Of a DNA stretch of 64,000 bases, positions 42,622-51,554 are shown in pieces. Each line of letters opens with the position of its first letter. The stretch's first letter is position 1. This stretch comes from an uncultured Eubacterium sp. GTDB taxonomy: Bacteria; Bacillota; Clostridia; Lachnospirales; Lachnospiraceae. The notes under the pieces are model-generated. The model did not search any database, had not been told where the DNA came from, and worked only from the letters and a program-made list of their open reading frames with translations. The position numbers were made by a program, and so were the translations under genes. Location of the stretch: the NCBI GenBank assembly GCA_910580075.1, contig CAJTVR010000003.1:40239-104238 (forward strand), in the 5' to 3' direction.

Positions 42622-43560
42622 TTATATCACATCTTTGAAATATGCAGCCGTCTGCCTGATTCCATCCAGTAAATGAATGTCCGGCTCCCAGTCCAGCTCC
42701 TTTTTCGCCATACTGATATCCGGTCTTCTCTGAGCCGGATCATCCAAAGGAAGTTCCTTATACACAAGCTTTGACTTTGAACGGGTCTGGTCTATAATAA
42801 TTTCAGCAAGTTTTTTTATTGTAAACTCACCTGGATTTCCTATATTGACAGGTCCTGTGAATCCGTTTCTGCTATTCATAAGGCGCACCATTCCTTCGAT
42901 TAAGTCATCCACATAACAAAAACTTCTTGTCTGGGATCCATCTCCATAAATCGTGATATCCTCGTTTCTAAGTGCCTGTACAATAAAATTGGACACAACT
43001 CTTCCATCTCCAATATCCATCCTCGGACCATAAGTGTTAAATATGCGCATCACTTTAATATCTGTCCCATGCATCCTGTTGTAATCAAAAAACAGCGTTT
43101 CCGCTGCCCTCTTTCCTTCATCATAACAGGACCTTGGCCCTATCGTATTCACATTTCCTCTATAACCTTCCGGCTGAGGATGTACATCAGGATCTCCATA
43201 TATTTCAGATGTTGATGCCTGTAATATCCGTGCTCCTGTGCGTTTTGCCAGTCCAAGCGTATTCATTGCGCCATACAGACATGTTTTTATCGTATAAATA
43301 GGATCTTTTTGATACCATACAGGACTTGCCGGACACGCCAGATTATAGATCTGGTCACATTCTATATAAACCGGCTGTGTGATGTCATGCCGGATAAACT
43401 CAAAATACGGATTTCCCAGCAAGTGACGGATATTGTCTTTTGAGCCTGTATATAAATTATCAAGACATACTACATCGTGACCGTCTTCGAGCAGTCTGTC
43501 ACATAAATGTGAGCCCAGAAATCCGGCTCCGCCAGTCACCAATACCCTTTTTTTCTTCAT
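42622..43560 (-). CDS. UDP-glucuronate decarboxylase (UDP-xylose synthase)
   Basis: Converts UDP-glucuronate to UDP-xylose. 312 residues of the extended SDR family. RVLVTGGAGFLGSHLCDRLL is the NAD loop, and HDITQPVYIECDQIYNLACPASPVWYQKDPIYTIKT is highly characteristic of UXS. The catalytic pair is in SCYDEGKRAAETLFFDY, and RIFNTYGPRM and GDGSQTRSFCYVDDLIEGM follow. It implies a xylose (or derived) residue in the polymer. UDP-glucose dehydrogenase is not in the window. The ATG is preceded by AGAGGTT. Confidence 0.93.
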   Translation of the reverse strand: MKKKRVLVTGGAGFLGSHLCDRLLEDGHDVVCLDNLYTGSKDNIRHLLGNPYFEFIRHDITQPVYIECDQIYNLACPASPVWYQKDPIYTIKTCLYGAMNTLGLAKRTGARILQASTSEIYGDPDVHPQPEGYRGNVNTIGPRSCYDEGKRAAETLFFDYNRMHGTDIKVMRIFNTYGPRMDIGDGRVVSNFIVQALRNEDITIYGDGSQTRSFCYVDDLIEGMVRLMNSRNGFTGPVNIGNPGEFTIKKLAEIIIDQTRSKSKLVYKELPLDDPAQRRPDISMAKKELDWEPDIHLLDGIRQTAAYFKDVI

Positions 43561-43605
43561 GAACTTAACCTCTTTTCTGCTTCATTCCTTTTTAATCTTA
43601 TAAAA

Positions 43606-44718
43606 CTAACCTGTATAAATAATATTTTCCTGCCAGTAAAAACTATATCCAAGCGTAAACTGCCCCGCAATATTCCACAACAGAGCAAATAGAAAAATCA
43701 TGCTGAACCATAACACTCTATTCGTCTGTCTATCAGCCGATTTTACTGCATAAATCATAGCAGCTACTGCGATCGGTATCATGTAATAGGTAAATCTGTA
43801 TATTATATAATACTGTGTCGACAGCATTTGTATTAAAAAAAATCCAACTGCAGAATTAAACCATACTCTGTGCTGTAAATTGTGCATATCAAATTTTCTA
43901 CGATAGATTAAAACTGGTAATAAAAATATGGCAGGCCTGATTAACGATACCCATGATGTACGAGTAAATCCAGAATAGTCAAACAAATAATAATACGGGA
44001 AATTTATATAATATAAAAATTTTTTTAAACCAAAAAATACAGCTGCATAACTAAAAATCATTCCAATAACGATAGGTCTTTTATGAATGCTTTTCCAGTC
44101 TGTCTTTAATAGCCAATACATAGGAAGCATCGCTAATGTTGCAGTATGAATCTGAGACACAACGAGGATGCCAGCAGCATATCTGAAAGGTTTATTCTTA
44201 TATATATATTTCACTAAATATACAAAAAGAATTGACGCCATATAGTTTCTTGTCGTATTAAAGCAGGTATAGTAGCTGCCAATGGTCAGTGTAACCAGGA
44301 TGCATAACCATACCGCATCGGATTCTCTAGCAAAAAAATGCCAAAGCACACATACCGTAATTGCAGCAAGAACACACATAAAAATTACAGTATTATAATT
44401 TGTAATTTCTCCAATTATCTTTTCTAATAATGCAAAAAGCGGTTCGCGTTCTTTTAATATCTGATGCAAGTCAATCTGGCTTATATAATTTTCATAATAA
44501 AACTGGTACGTAAGATAATCTGTCTCCATATTATTTCTGAGTCCAGTAACCAAAATCATCATCAGTCCTGAAATAAATAGAAATATAAAACGATTCGAAT
44601 AATCATTTTTGTTTCTGCTAAACTGAATTTTACCAAAAGAAAAGCTTACTTTTTTAAGGTTATAGCAAAACAGACAAAGCACAATAATACAGATATCAAT
44701 TTTCAAATAGAAATTCAC
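43606..44718 (-). CDS. EpsG/Wzy-like polysaccharide polymerase
   Basis: 370 residues with about ten predicted membrane segments. FISGLMMILVTGLRNNMETDYLTYQFYYENY resembles the EpsG family N-terminal motif (R....D...Y...Y), and the long loop pattern fits a Wzy-type polymerase that joins repeat units outside the membrane. Polymerases diverge too far for substrate prediction. It is the only polymerase candidate in the locus. AGGAGA precedes the start. Confidence 0.78.
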   Translation of the reverse strand: MNFYLKIDICIIVLCLFCYNLKKVSFSFGKIQFSRNKNDYSNRFIFLFISGLMMILVTGLRNNMETDYLTYQFYYENYISQIDLHQILKEREPLFALLEKIIGEITNYNTVIFMCVLAAITVCVLWHFFARESDAVWLCILVTLTIGSYYTCFNTTRNYMASILFVYLVKYIYKNKPFRYAAGILVVSQIHTATLAMLPMYWLLKTDWKSIHKRPIVIGMIFSYAAVFFGLKKFLYYINFPYYYLFDYSGFTRTSWVSLIRPAIFLLPVLIYRRKFDMHNLQHRVWFNSAVGFFLIQMLSTQYYIIYRFTYYMIPIAVAAMIYAVKSADRQTNRVLWFSMIFLFALLWNIAGQFTLGYSFYWQENIIYTG

Positions 44719-44801
44719 TTAAATCATCTCCTGAATTATTCAAATGTCGAGACCTGTCATCTTTCGTATCAGTTCCCTATCAGTTACAGTTCATATTCTA
44801 A

Positions 44802-45722
44802 CTATATGGCATCAGGATAAAACATATATTTTTCATAATCTGGCATAATTTCAGATAGCCTTTCCATACCTATTTCATCTTTATCAATAAAATGAAACTG
44901 AAACTGCTTCCCTTCTCTTCCATAAAGATCTCTGCCATGTATCATACAGTCTAAAATATATTCATCATCAGAAGCATAGTTTTTCATATTCTGAATCACA
45001 TCCTGTCTGTCATCAATAATTGAATTTAACTTTGTTTTTATCTTCTCAATTCCTCCAAAATATGAAAAATGCCATCCGCCATCCTGTATGACAGGTATTT
45101 TTGCACGTATATTCCGCAGCCCCTGCGGCATCCGCATATTTTTATATTTACAAATTACCGTTCCGATCCAGTTTCCCTGTGCTTCACAGTTAAGGTAATA
45201 ATAAAACATTTTCTGTGAACATGCGACTGGCGAAAAATCCATCAGTTCTTCCAGCCGCGGCCTGCGCAGCATTTTTTTTATTTCTTTCCGATTATAATTC
45301 CCGATCAGGAATGCCATTTTTCTCAGAAACTCATTTTTTAGATCAAAATCAGCATGCCGGTTTAAATAATTCGCAAATAGTTCCGGGTTTGGAATCTCAT
45401 CTGCGTCCGAAATCAGTATCAAATCATCCGGCTTACAGTTTTGAAGTCCTTTCATAATACAGTTTCTCTGCCAGTTTTCAATCGACCAGTCGCCTTCGAA
45501 TTTATATTTCGGTGCATCACAGGAGTTTACATAAATTATCTTATGATCAAATTCTTGAAACTTTTCCCTGTTTTCATAAAAAAGCAGCTTTTTTTTCTTA
45601 CCCCGGTGCGTAACAGGAAGCTCTGCGATTACAAAGTAATCGACAAACTGCCATAACAGCCGCATTCTTAATTCTGTCAGCTTAAATTCATCATAAAATG
45701 TAAAACAATCATATACTGCCAT
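44802..45722 (-). CDS. Glycosyltransferase family 17 protein
   Basis: 306 residues that match GT17 (beta-1,4-mannosyl-glycoprotein beta-1,4-GlcNAc transferase-like): YDCFTFYDEFKLTELRMRLLWQFVDYFVIAE, NCIMKGLQNCKPDDLILISDADEIPN (DxD-like acidic motif), and the late WHFSYFGG segment. Bacterial members occur in capsule loci, where they are assumed to add a GlcNAc-like residue. AGGAGA lies upstream. Confidence 0.85.
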   Translation of the reverse strand: MAVYDCFTFYDEFKLTELRMRLLWQFVDYFVIAELPVTHRGKKKKLLFYENREKFQEFDHKIIYVNSCDAPKYKFEGDWSIENWQRNCIMKGLQNCKPDDLILISDADEIPNPELFANYLNRHADFDLKNEFLRKMAFLIGNYNRKEIKKMLRRPRLEELMDFSPVACSQKMFYYYLNCEAQGNWIGTVICKYKNMRMPQGLRNIRAKIPVIQDGGWHFSYFGGIEKIKTKLNSIIDDRQDVIQNMKNYASDDEYILDCMIHGRDLYGREGKQFQFHFIDKDEIGMERLSEIMPDYEKYMFYPDAI

Positions 45723-45739
45723 AAAATTCTCCTATACAA

Positions 45740-47200
45740 TTACATTTGTTTGAACAGATGCAGAATCATATTTTTCATCTGGCTGGATACCTCTAGAAAA
45801 AGTGAATCTTTTAAAAGCGCAAGTCCCAGTCCGTAAACAGCTGCACCGGCAGCTGGTATTAAGATACATCTGACCGCCGGTGCTGTCACAATAAATTTCA
45901 GCATCCAGATACAGGATAGCATCAAACACGAAGATAAAATATAATGCCATATATTTTTTAATACAAAGCGGTAATTGATACATTTTGCCGAAAAATATAA
46001 CGCACAGGCTGTTACCATAAATTCTGCAAGTACCGTTCCTACTGCAGCTCCGGTCTGTGCATATCTTGGTATCAGTAAAAAATTGGCAGCAATATTCGTA
46101 ACTGTTCCAGCCAGAGTTGCATACAGCTGATATTTTTCTTTTCCATAAGGAATCAGAATCTGATTTGCTGCTATCGTACTTAAAGGAATCAGTATAATAA
46201 TTACCGACATGATCTTTGAACACAGTGTTGCCGGAATATAGCCGGTTCCGCTGAATACAGTTAAAATTTCCCCGCTCAGCAAAAACATGCCGGACGCAGC
46301 CGGTATTGCGAGAGCCAGCGCACATTCAAAGCACTTTTTTAATAAATCTTTGTACTTATCCATTTTTCCAATAGACAGATAATAAGACAATCTCGGAAGC
46401 AGGATGACCGATAATGATACAATTACAGACAGACATATCCGGTTCATTTTATTGGCAGCTGCATATAAACCAACTGCATAATCTGAACTCAGAAGACCTG
46501 TCATCGATGTATCGAGCGTTACATAAATATTTCCTGCTGCTGCATTTGTAAAAAATACGAAGATAGGTTTTATATGCTTTTTCAATTCCATCCTGTCACT
46601 GAATGTTAAAGAAATATACTTTCTTGCATGAACGATATTGAAAATATTTCCTCCAGCTGTGGAAAGTACAAGAATAGCTGCATAAAAATTATAATCGTCT
46701 GCATCACGTACAAAAAGGAATAACAGTATCAGTGAGATTATCTGGCATATTACGGTCCTGACAGTCATGCATTCGTATTCTTCCAGCGCACTGTACATCC
46801 ATTCCAGACCTAATGCTGAACATCCGATTCCTAAACCTGAGACTGCCAGCAGAAATTTGTATTCCTGAAATTTTTCAATAAATATCAGGGACAGAAAAAA
46901 AATAATATATGTGAAAATGGATGTGCAGATATTTATGGTAAATAATTCTTTCACAAGTTTGGACAGCTTTTCCTGATCGCCTTTTACCTTAGCCCCCTCT
47001 CGGATGCCATAAGATGTCACGCCAAGAGATGCAAATAACGTAAAATATGATACCACTGAACGGCTGAAATCTACTTTTCCGATACCCTCTACCGATAATA
47101 CATGTGTGGTATATACAAATGTGATCATCGGGAAAAGAAGGGAACTGACAGTTTTTATTAAATATAAAATATAATTTTTCTTAAGAGATTTTTCTTTCAT
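45740..47200 (-). CDS. Polysaccharide repeat-unit flippase (Wzx-like, MOP family)
   Basis: 486 residues and about 12-14 membrane segments. The N-terminus KKNYILYLIKTVSSLLFPMITFVYTTHVLSVEGIGKVDFSRSVVSYFTLFASLGVTSYGIREGAKV is typical of the oligosaccharide flippase family. It would move lipid-linked repeat units across the membrane for the EpsG/Wzy-like polymerase. Its ATG overlaps the stop of the preceding glycosyltransferase as ATGA. Confidence 0.92.
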   Translation of the reverse strand: MKEKSLKKNYILYLIKTVSSLLFPMITFVYTTHVLSVEGIGKVDFSRSVVSYFTLFASLGVTSYGIREGAKVKGDQEKLSKLVKELFTINICTSIFTYIIFFLSLIFIEKFQEYKFLLAVSGLGIGCSALGLEWMYSALEEYECMTVRTVICQIISLILLFLFVRDADDYNFYAAILVLSTAGGNIFNIVHARKYISLTFSDRMELKKHIKPIFVFFTNAAAGNIYVTLDTSMTGLLSSDYAVGLYAAANKMNRICLSVIVSLSVILLPRLSYYLSIGKMDKYKDLLKKCFECALALAIPAASGMFLLSGEILTVFSGTGYIPATLCSKIMSVIIILIPLSTIAANQILIPYGKEKYQLYATLAGTVTNIAANFLLIPRYAQTGAAVGTVLAEFMVTACALYFSAKCINYRFVLKNIWHYILSSCLMLSCIWMLKFIVTAPAVRCILIPAAGAAVYGLGLALLKDSLFLEVSSQMKNMILHLFKQM

Positions 47201-48240
47201 ATTCTCTTCTGGCAGCGCTTATAGTAAATCGATCTTACTGTACGAATCCATAGTTCAGAATTTATGGAATACAAAAAAATGATAAATTTTCTTACTGCAG
47301 ATTCATTTCCCTTCATAAAATAATCCTTTTTATATCTGTGATACCTGTATTGAACGGACTTTTTTATTTCTTGTTTCTGATGCGCCGAAATCGCATGATC
47401 ATCATCTGTCAGACAAGCCAGCCGCAAAATCGTATGCATATACAGACAAAGCTGGTCTTTATACATGTGATCCAGTTTCTTTTTTCGATAAAACTGAAGC
47501 AGTATATGACCAGACTGTATTTGTTCGTAATAAAAGCTGCTTAATTTCATCGAATTCGATATACTTCCAGCCGTATCTCTGTGAATATAATAAATATCTG
47601 TTAACAGTACAATCTGATTAGCATAATAATAAAGGAGCGGAGTTACTAAAATGTCTTCAAAATAAATTGTCGGACATTCCGGCTTATACTTTTCCAGATT
47701 TATTCTATCTAAAAAACGTTTGCGGTAAATCTTACCCCATAGCGGAGTAATAATGCTTTTCTGGCAGTCCTGGTAAATTCTTTTGCAGATATCTATGCCA
47801 TATTCTTTTGTAAATACCTGATGTCCGTGCTTCCATTCATGTTTTTCCGGATATTTCATATCCATGCGCCTGCCAGCAATAATGTCAACGCTGTCGTCTT
47901 TGAAATATCTGGAAAAATCTGCAATAATGTAAGGTGAAACAATATCATCATGGTCAGCAAACATGATCCAGTCCCCGGCAGCCTGTTTTAATCCAGCGGT
48001 CCGCGCTGCTGACAAACCCGCATTTTTTTGATGAATCACTATAATACGGCTGTCCATTTTTCCAAGTTCATCACATATCTTCCCTGCCTTATTTGTAGAT
48101 CCATCATCTATTAGAATGATTTCCAGATTCTGGTAATGCTGTGCACAAATACTGTCAACACATGCAGTTAAATATGTTTCTTCATTATAAACAGGAACGA
48201 TTACAGATACTTTACTATTCTTTTCCATAACAGTTTCCAA
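47197..48240 (-). CDS. Family 2 glycosyltransferase
   Basis: 347 residues with a GT-A fold: VSVIVPVYNEETYLTACVDSICAQHYQNLEIILIDDGSTNKAG, NAGLSAARTAGLKQAAGDWIMFADHDDIVSPYI with the DxD-like DHDD, then GKIYRKRF. Likely an inverting transferase acting on the lipid-linked unit at the cytoplasmic face. The donor cannot be told. The stop overlaps the flippase start by four bases. Confidence 0.92.
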   Translation of the reverse strand: METVMEKNSKVSVIVPVYNEETYLTACVDSICAQHYQNLEIILIDDGSTNKAGKICDELGKMDSRIIVIHQKNAGLSAARTAGLKQAAGDWIMFADHDDIVSPYIIADFSRYFKDDSVDIIAGRRMDMKYPEKHEWKHGHQVFTKEYGIDICKRIYQDCQKSIITPLWGKIYRKRFLDRINLEKYKPECPTIYFEDILVTPLLYYYANQIVLLTDIYYIHRDTAGSISNSMKLSSFYYEQIQSGHILLQFYRKKKLDHMYKDQLCLYMHTILRLACLTDDDHAISAHQKQEIKKSVQYRYHRYKKDYFMKGNESAVRKFIIFLYSINSELWIRTVRSIYYKRCQKRI

Positions 48241-48255
48241 TCTGTGAATTTCTTA

Positions 48256-49158
48256 TTAATGATTCTGCAGGTTATACTGCAGGAAGTCTTTGAAATACAT
48301 GCAAAGCGAGACAGGTCTTGCTAAAATTTCGTACTGATCGAACGCCCGCTGAGGACGCATATCTTTGATCCAGTATGAAAATCTCTGTCTGTTGATCACG
48401 GATTTTAAGCGGTACCGTTTTTCTTTACACAGTCTGCTTCTCCGGTAATAATAATCTTCTGTACCTCTTGGACTCTCAATTCTTATTTTTAACTGCTGAT
48501 CTGTAAGTCCGCCTTTAAGAAAAGTTTTGATCATCATCACGCAGTCTGTATAAATCAGCGGATGCTTTGCTGTCAGTTCATCAAATACATATGCTTCCGT
48601 TAAGAACTTTTCCTGTGCAAATACCGGAAAACGATATTCCTTTAATCTGCTCACAAAATAAATCTCAGGCTCACCCCAGAAATGGTGCATATCCCGTATT
48701 TCTATTGTATTACTTACCACAGGGTATGACTTGAAGTTTTTTCCTTTCTTCTTCCCGCTCCTGTCTATGACTCTGCCTGCAAAACCGGAACAGTTCTGAT
48801 ATACAGCGTCCTTTAAAAATTTGTCTGCCAGAAAAAAAATATCCTGAACCGCATTCTGGCTCAGACGGTCATCATCATCAATACAGACAAATAAATCTCC
48901 GTCACACATCTCAATTGCACGATTGAATGCTGCATGTTTTCCGCTGTTGTTCTGTCTGATACAGCGGATTGTTAAATGGTCCACAGGATGTATTTTTTGA
49001 ATCAGAAGCCTGATATCTTCATCTGAGCCGTCATCTATAACCAGCCATTCTGCGGTATTGCCTTGCGGCATTTGTTTTACCGCTCTTTTAATACTGTTAA
49101 ACAAACCCGGGAGTTTTTGAGGACGATTATAGGAAGGGGTAAATATTGTCAGCTTCAT
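48256..49158 (-). CDS. Family 2 glycosyltransferase
   Basis: 300 residues starting at ATG 49158, which overlaps the TGA of the upstream gene (ATGA); a longer frame is not supported. GT-A features: LTIFTPSYNRPQKLPGLFNSIKRA, EWLVIDDGSDEDI, NSGKHAAFNRAIEMCDGDLFVCIDDDDRLS with the DDD metal site. The C-terminal part is basic and aromatic. It acts in assembly of the same repeat unit; donor unknown. Confidence 0.92.
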   Translation of the reverse strand: MKLTIFTPSYNRPQKLPGLFNSIKRAVKQMPQGNTAEWLVIDDGSDEDIRLLIQKIHPVDHLTIRCIRQNNSGKHAAFNRAIEMCDGDLFVCIDDDDRLSQNAVQDIFFLADKFLKDAVYQNCSGFAGRVIDRSGKKKGKNFKSYPVVSNTIEIRDMHHFWGEPEIYFVSRLKEYRFPVFAQEKFLTEAYVFDELTAKHPLIYTDCVMMIKTFLKGGLTDQQLKIRIESPRGTEDYYYRRSRLCKEKRYRLKSVINRQRFSYWIKDMRPQRAFDQYEILARPVSLCMYFKDFLQYNLQNH

Positions 49159-50276
49159 ACGCTTATATCCCTGTATAATCTGCATAATCTGTCTGCCATA
49201 ACTTCCCAGCTGTATTTTTCATGATACAAATTTTGCATTTTTTTAGACATTTCTTTCCAATCCATTTTTCTGTGTACTAATTTCAGAATTCCTTCCCGGA
49301 ATCCCTTTTCCGAATAATCAATCAGCTCTCCGATATCGTATTTTTTGACAATTTCAGACATTCCGGTACCTTTTACCATAATCAGAGGTTTGCCAAGCAT
49401 TAAGCCTTCATAGAATTTGTTAGGCGCTGCAAATCTGTGGTTTTCTATACGCGGGTCATAAACTGCGGTTATGATATCACACTGGCTTTCGAGCCTTAGT
49501 GTCTGTTCATAGCTGATTTTTCCATAAAATTTAATATTCTTATATTTTTGGGATGCATCGATAAATTCCTGTTCATATTTTCCAAATCCCCCTACATGCC
49601 ATTCATATTCAGAATGTTTTTTGTAAAAGGAAAGCATTTCTTTTAAAAGCCTGTAATCCTGCAGAATTCCTACATAGACTGCTCTTACTGGATGTCTGTC
49701 TCCTGTCGTTTCGAAGGGCTTTTTTCCTGTCTCCATAGGTGTATTATGAATGACAGCCAGTTTTTTCGGATGCGCATCTTTGATCTGCCTCTTCCTTTCT
49801 TCCGAACAGATAATAACAGCATCCGACTGGCTGATGATCCTGATTTCTGCTTTTTTTATGAATTTTTGAAACCAGTTTTGAGGTTCCCCATAAATGAAAT
49901 CAAAAATATCAAAAATAAATTTTTTATGAAGTATTTTCGCTGCTATTTGTGACAAAAAGGCTGTATCAAAATCACATGCATGAATCACATCATATCTGTC
50001 TCTATTTTGAAACAAATGCCGGAACATCAGTATCTGAAAGCCGGAAAAAGGGACTATATTTTTAAACCCTTCTCCAAATGATGCTTTGAAACCAATCCTT
50101 GTAATTACTGCTCTGCAATTTTGTACTGTCAGGTATTCAGTCCGGCGTTTATAGCTGTCATCCCTGTCCCACGCGAGAACATGAACCTTATGCCCGGCAG
50201 AACAAAGCGCAGATACTTCTTTTTCTACCCTGGAATCCGGGTTCACAGGGTTAGTGCGAATGATACAAATTCTCAC
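49155..50276 (-). CDS. Family 4 glycosyltransferase
   Basis: 373 residues, GT-B fold. The N-terminal ICIIRTNPVNPDSRVEKEVSALCSAGHKVHVLAWDR and the C-terminal donor-site region EGLMLGKPLIMVKGTGMSEIVKKYDIGELIDY are characteristic of GT4. A retaining mechanism is expected. It is coupled to the following GT2 gene by ATGA. Upstream is another GT4 gene with a 27-base gap. Confidence 0.92.
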   Translation of the reverse strand: MRICIIRTNPVNPDSRVEKEVSALCSAGHKVHVLAWDRDDSYKRRTEYLTVQNCRAVITRIGFKASFGEGFKNIVPFSGFQILMFRHLFQNRDRYDVIHACDFDTAFLSQIAAKILHKKFIFDIFDFIYGEPQNWFQKFIKKAEIRIISQSDAVIICSEERKRQIKDAHPKKLAVIHNTPMETGKKPFETTGDRHPVRAVYVGILQDYRLLKEMLSFYKKHSEYEWHVGGFGKYEQEFIDASQKYKNIKFYGKISYEQTLRLESQCDIITAVYDPRIENHRFAAPNKFYEGLMLGKPLIMVKGTGMSEIVKKYDIGELIDYSEKGFREGILKLVHRKMDWKEMSKKMQNLYHEKYSWEVMADRLCRLYRDISV

Positions 50277-50303
50277 GCTGTCTTTTTACTCCATTTCTTT
50301 CAT

Positions 50304-51512
50304 TTATCCCTGCTGATAAATCCTGCTTAGTTCCTCACTAACTTTCTGCCTGCCGAATTTTCTTACCCGCCTTTTGTTATTCTCCCCATACGCGGCTCTC
50401 AGCTCAGCATCTGCCAGCAGATTTAATAACGCCTGTTTCCATTGCTGCATATTATCAAGGCGGATTACGTACCCGCCACAGTGATCCCTGATCAGGTTTC
50501 TGTTTCCCCTGATGTCTGATACTATGCATGGCAGTCCGCAAGCCATCGCTTCCATAACCGCCATAGGAAGTCCTTCCCTCTTTGACAAAAACAGAAAAAT
50601 ATCTGACGCTGCATAAATATCTGCCATATCTTCCCGAAATCCCAAAAGATGTACCTGTTTTTCCAGGCCCAGCTCTTTGATCATGCGCTCCAGGTCATTT
50701 TTAAGACTGCCCTGTCCGCAGATACAGTACTGGACATTTGCAAAATTCTTGTTTTCCTTTAAGCCGGCCAGAATTTTTAATGCCATCTTATGATTTTTAT
50801 TTGCATTCAGTTCTCCTGCAGAAAGAAGAACCATATCGTTTTCCTTCCACCCGAATTCCCGGCGCTTCTTTTCTCTGTTTTTTCCTGCACGATCGAATTT
50901 ATCAATATCTACTCCTGTGCCAGGCACATAAACCGTCTTTCCGGCATGGAATTTTTTGAAAGCCCGGCTGTAATCTTCTTGATTGATTGTAATTAACACA
51001 TCCGTATACCGGCTGAGCCATTTTTCTACAGGATAAAAAATCAGCCAGTTTCTGATCGGGGCCCCTTTATAGAAATGAAATCCATGTGCTGTATAAAATA
51101 CTTTTGTCCCATACTTTTTTCTGTATGTTCTGGCTGCTGTGCGTACGATTGCTGCGCAGACCGGGGAATGGCAGTGTATAACATCAAATCTGCGTTTTAG
51201 CAGTTTTTTTACCTGAAAAAAAGATTTCAGATGCATGGCAGCTTTTCGGATGCTTCTTGCAAAATCTATGTTTACAATATGCACACCTTTTGCCCGCATT
51301 TCCTTTGCAAATGCATCTGTTTTTTTCTGTGAATTGATATCTTCGCTGCTGTGAAAATTTGCAGCCAGAGTTACCTCATAACCCAGTTTCAGAAGAATGT
51401 CCGTATTATTCCTGTTAAAGTTGTCGAGATTTGAGGCTACTGTTGCGATACACAGAGCCTGTTTTTTTCCTGTTAGCATATACTGTCTGATTGAGCCTTC
51501 TTCCTGATTCAC
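50304..51512 (-). CDS. Family 4 glycosyltransferase
   Basis: About 400 residues, GT-B fold: ALCIATVASNLDNFNRNNTDILLKLGYEVTLAANFHS, HCHSPVCAAIVRTAAR, AHGFHFYKGAP, and the donor motif SKREGLPMAVMEAMACGLPCIVSDIRGNRNLI. The GFHFYKGAP segment is common in Firmicute capsule GT4 proteins. The start is uncertain: GTG 51512 gives the longest product but lacks a clear ribosome site, and ATG 51479 (MLTGKKQALCI) is a good alternative. Confidence 0.9.
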   Translation of the reverse strand: MNQEEGSIRQYMLTGKKQALCIATVASNLDNFNRNNTDILLKLGYEVTLAANFHSSEDINSQKKTDAFAKEMRAKGVHIVNIDFARSIRKAAMHLKSFFQVKKLLKRRFDVIHCHSPVCAAIVRTAARTYRKKYGTKVFYTAHGFHFYKGAPIRNWLIFYPVEKWLSRYTDVLITINQEDYSRAFKKFHAGKTVYVPGTGVDIDKFDRAGKNREKKRREFGWKENDMVLLSAGELNANKNHKMALKILAGLKENKNFANVQYCICGQGSLKNDLERMIKELGLEKQVHLLGFREDMADIYAASDIFLFLSKREGLPMAVMEAMACGLPCIVSDIRGNRNLIRDHCGGYVIRLDNMQQWKQALLNLLADAELRAAYGENNKRRVRKFGRQKVSEELSRIYQQG

Positions 51513-51554
51513 TGCATGCAGAACATGCCTGTTACAGACATGATGCCGCAGTCT

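Noticed and set aside
45732..46325. A 197-codon minus-strand open frame within the flippase gene
   Set aside because: It overlaps the flippase in another frame and has a Cys/Asn-rich composition unlike a real protein.
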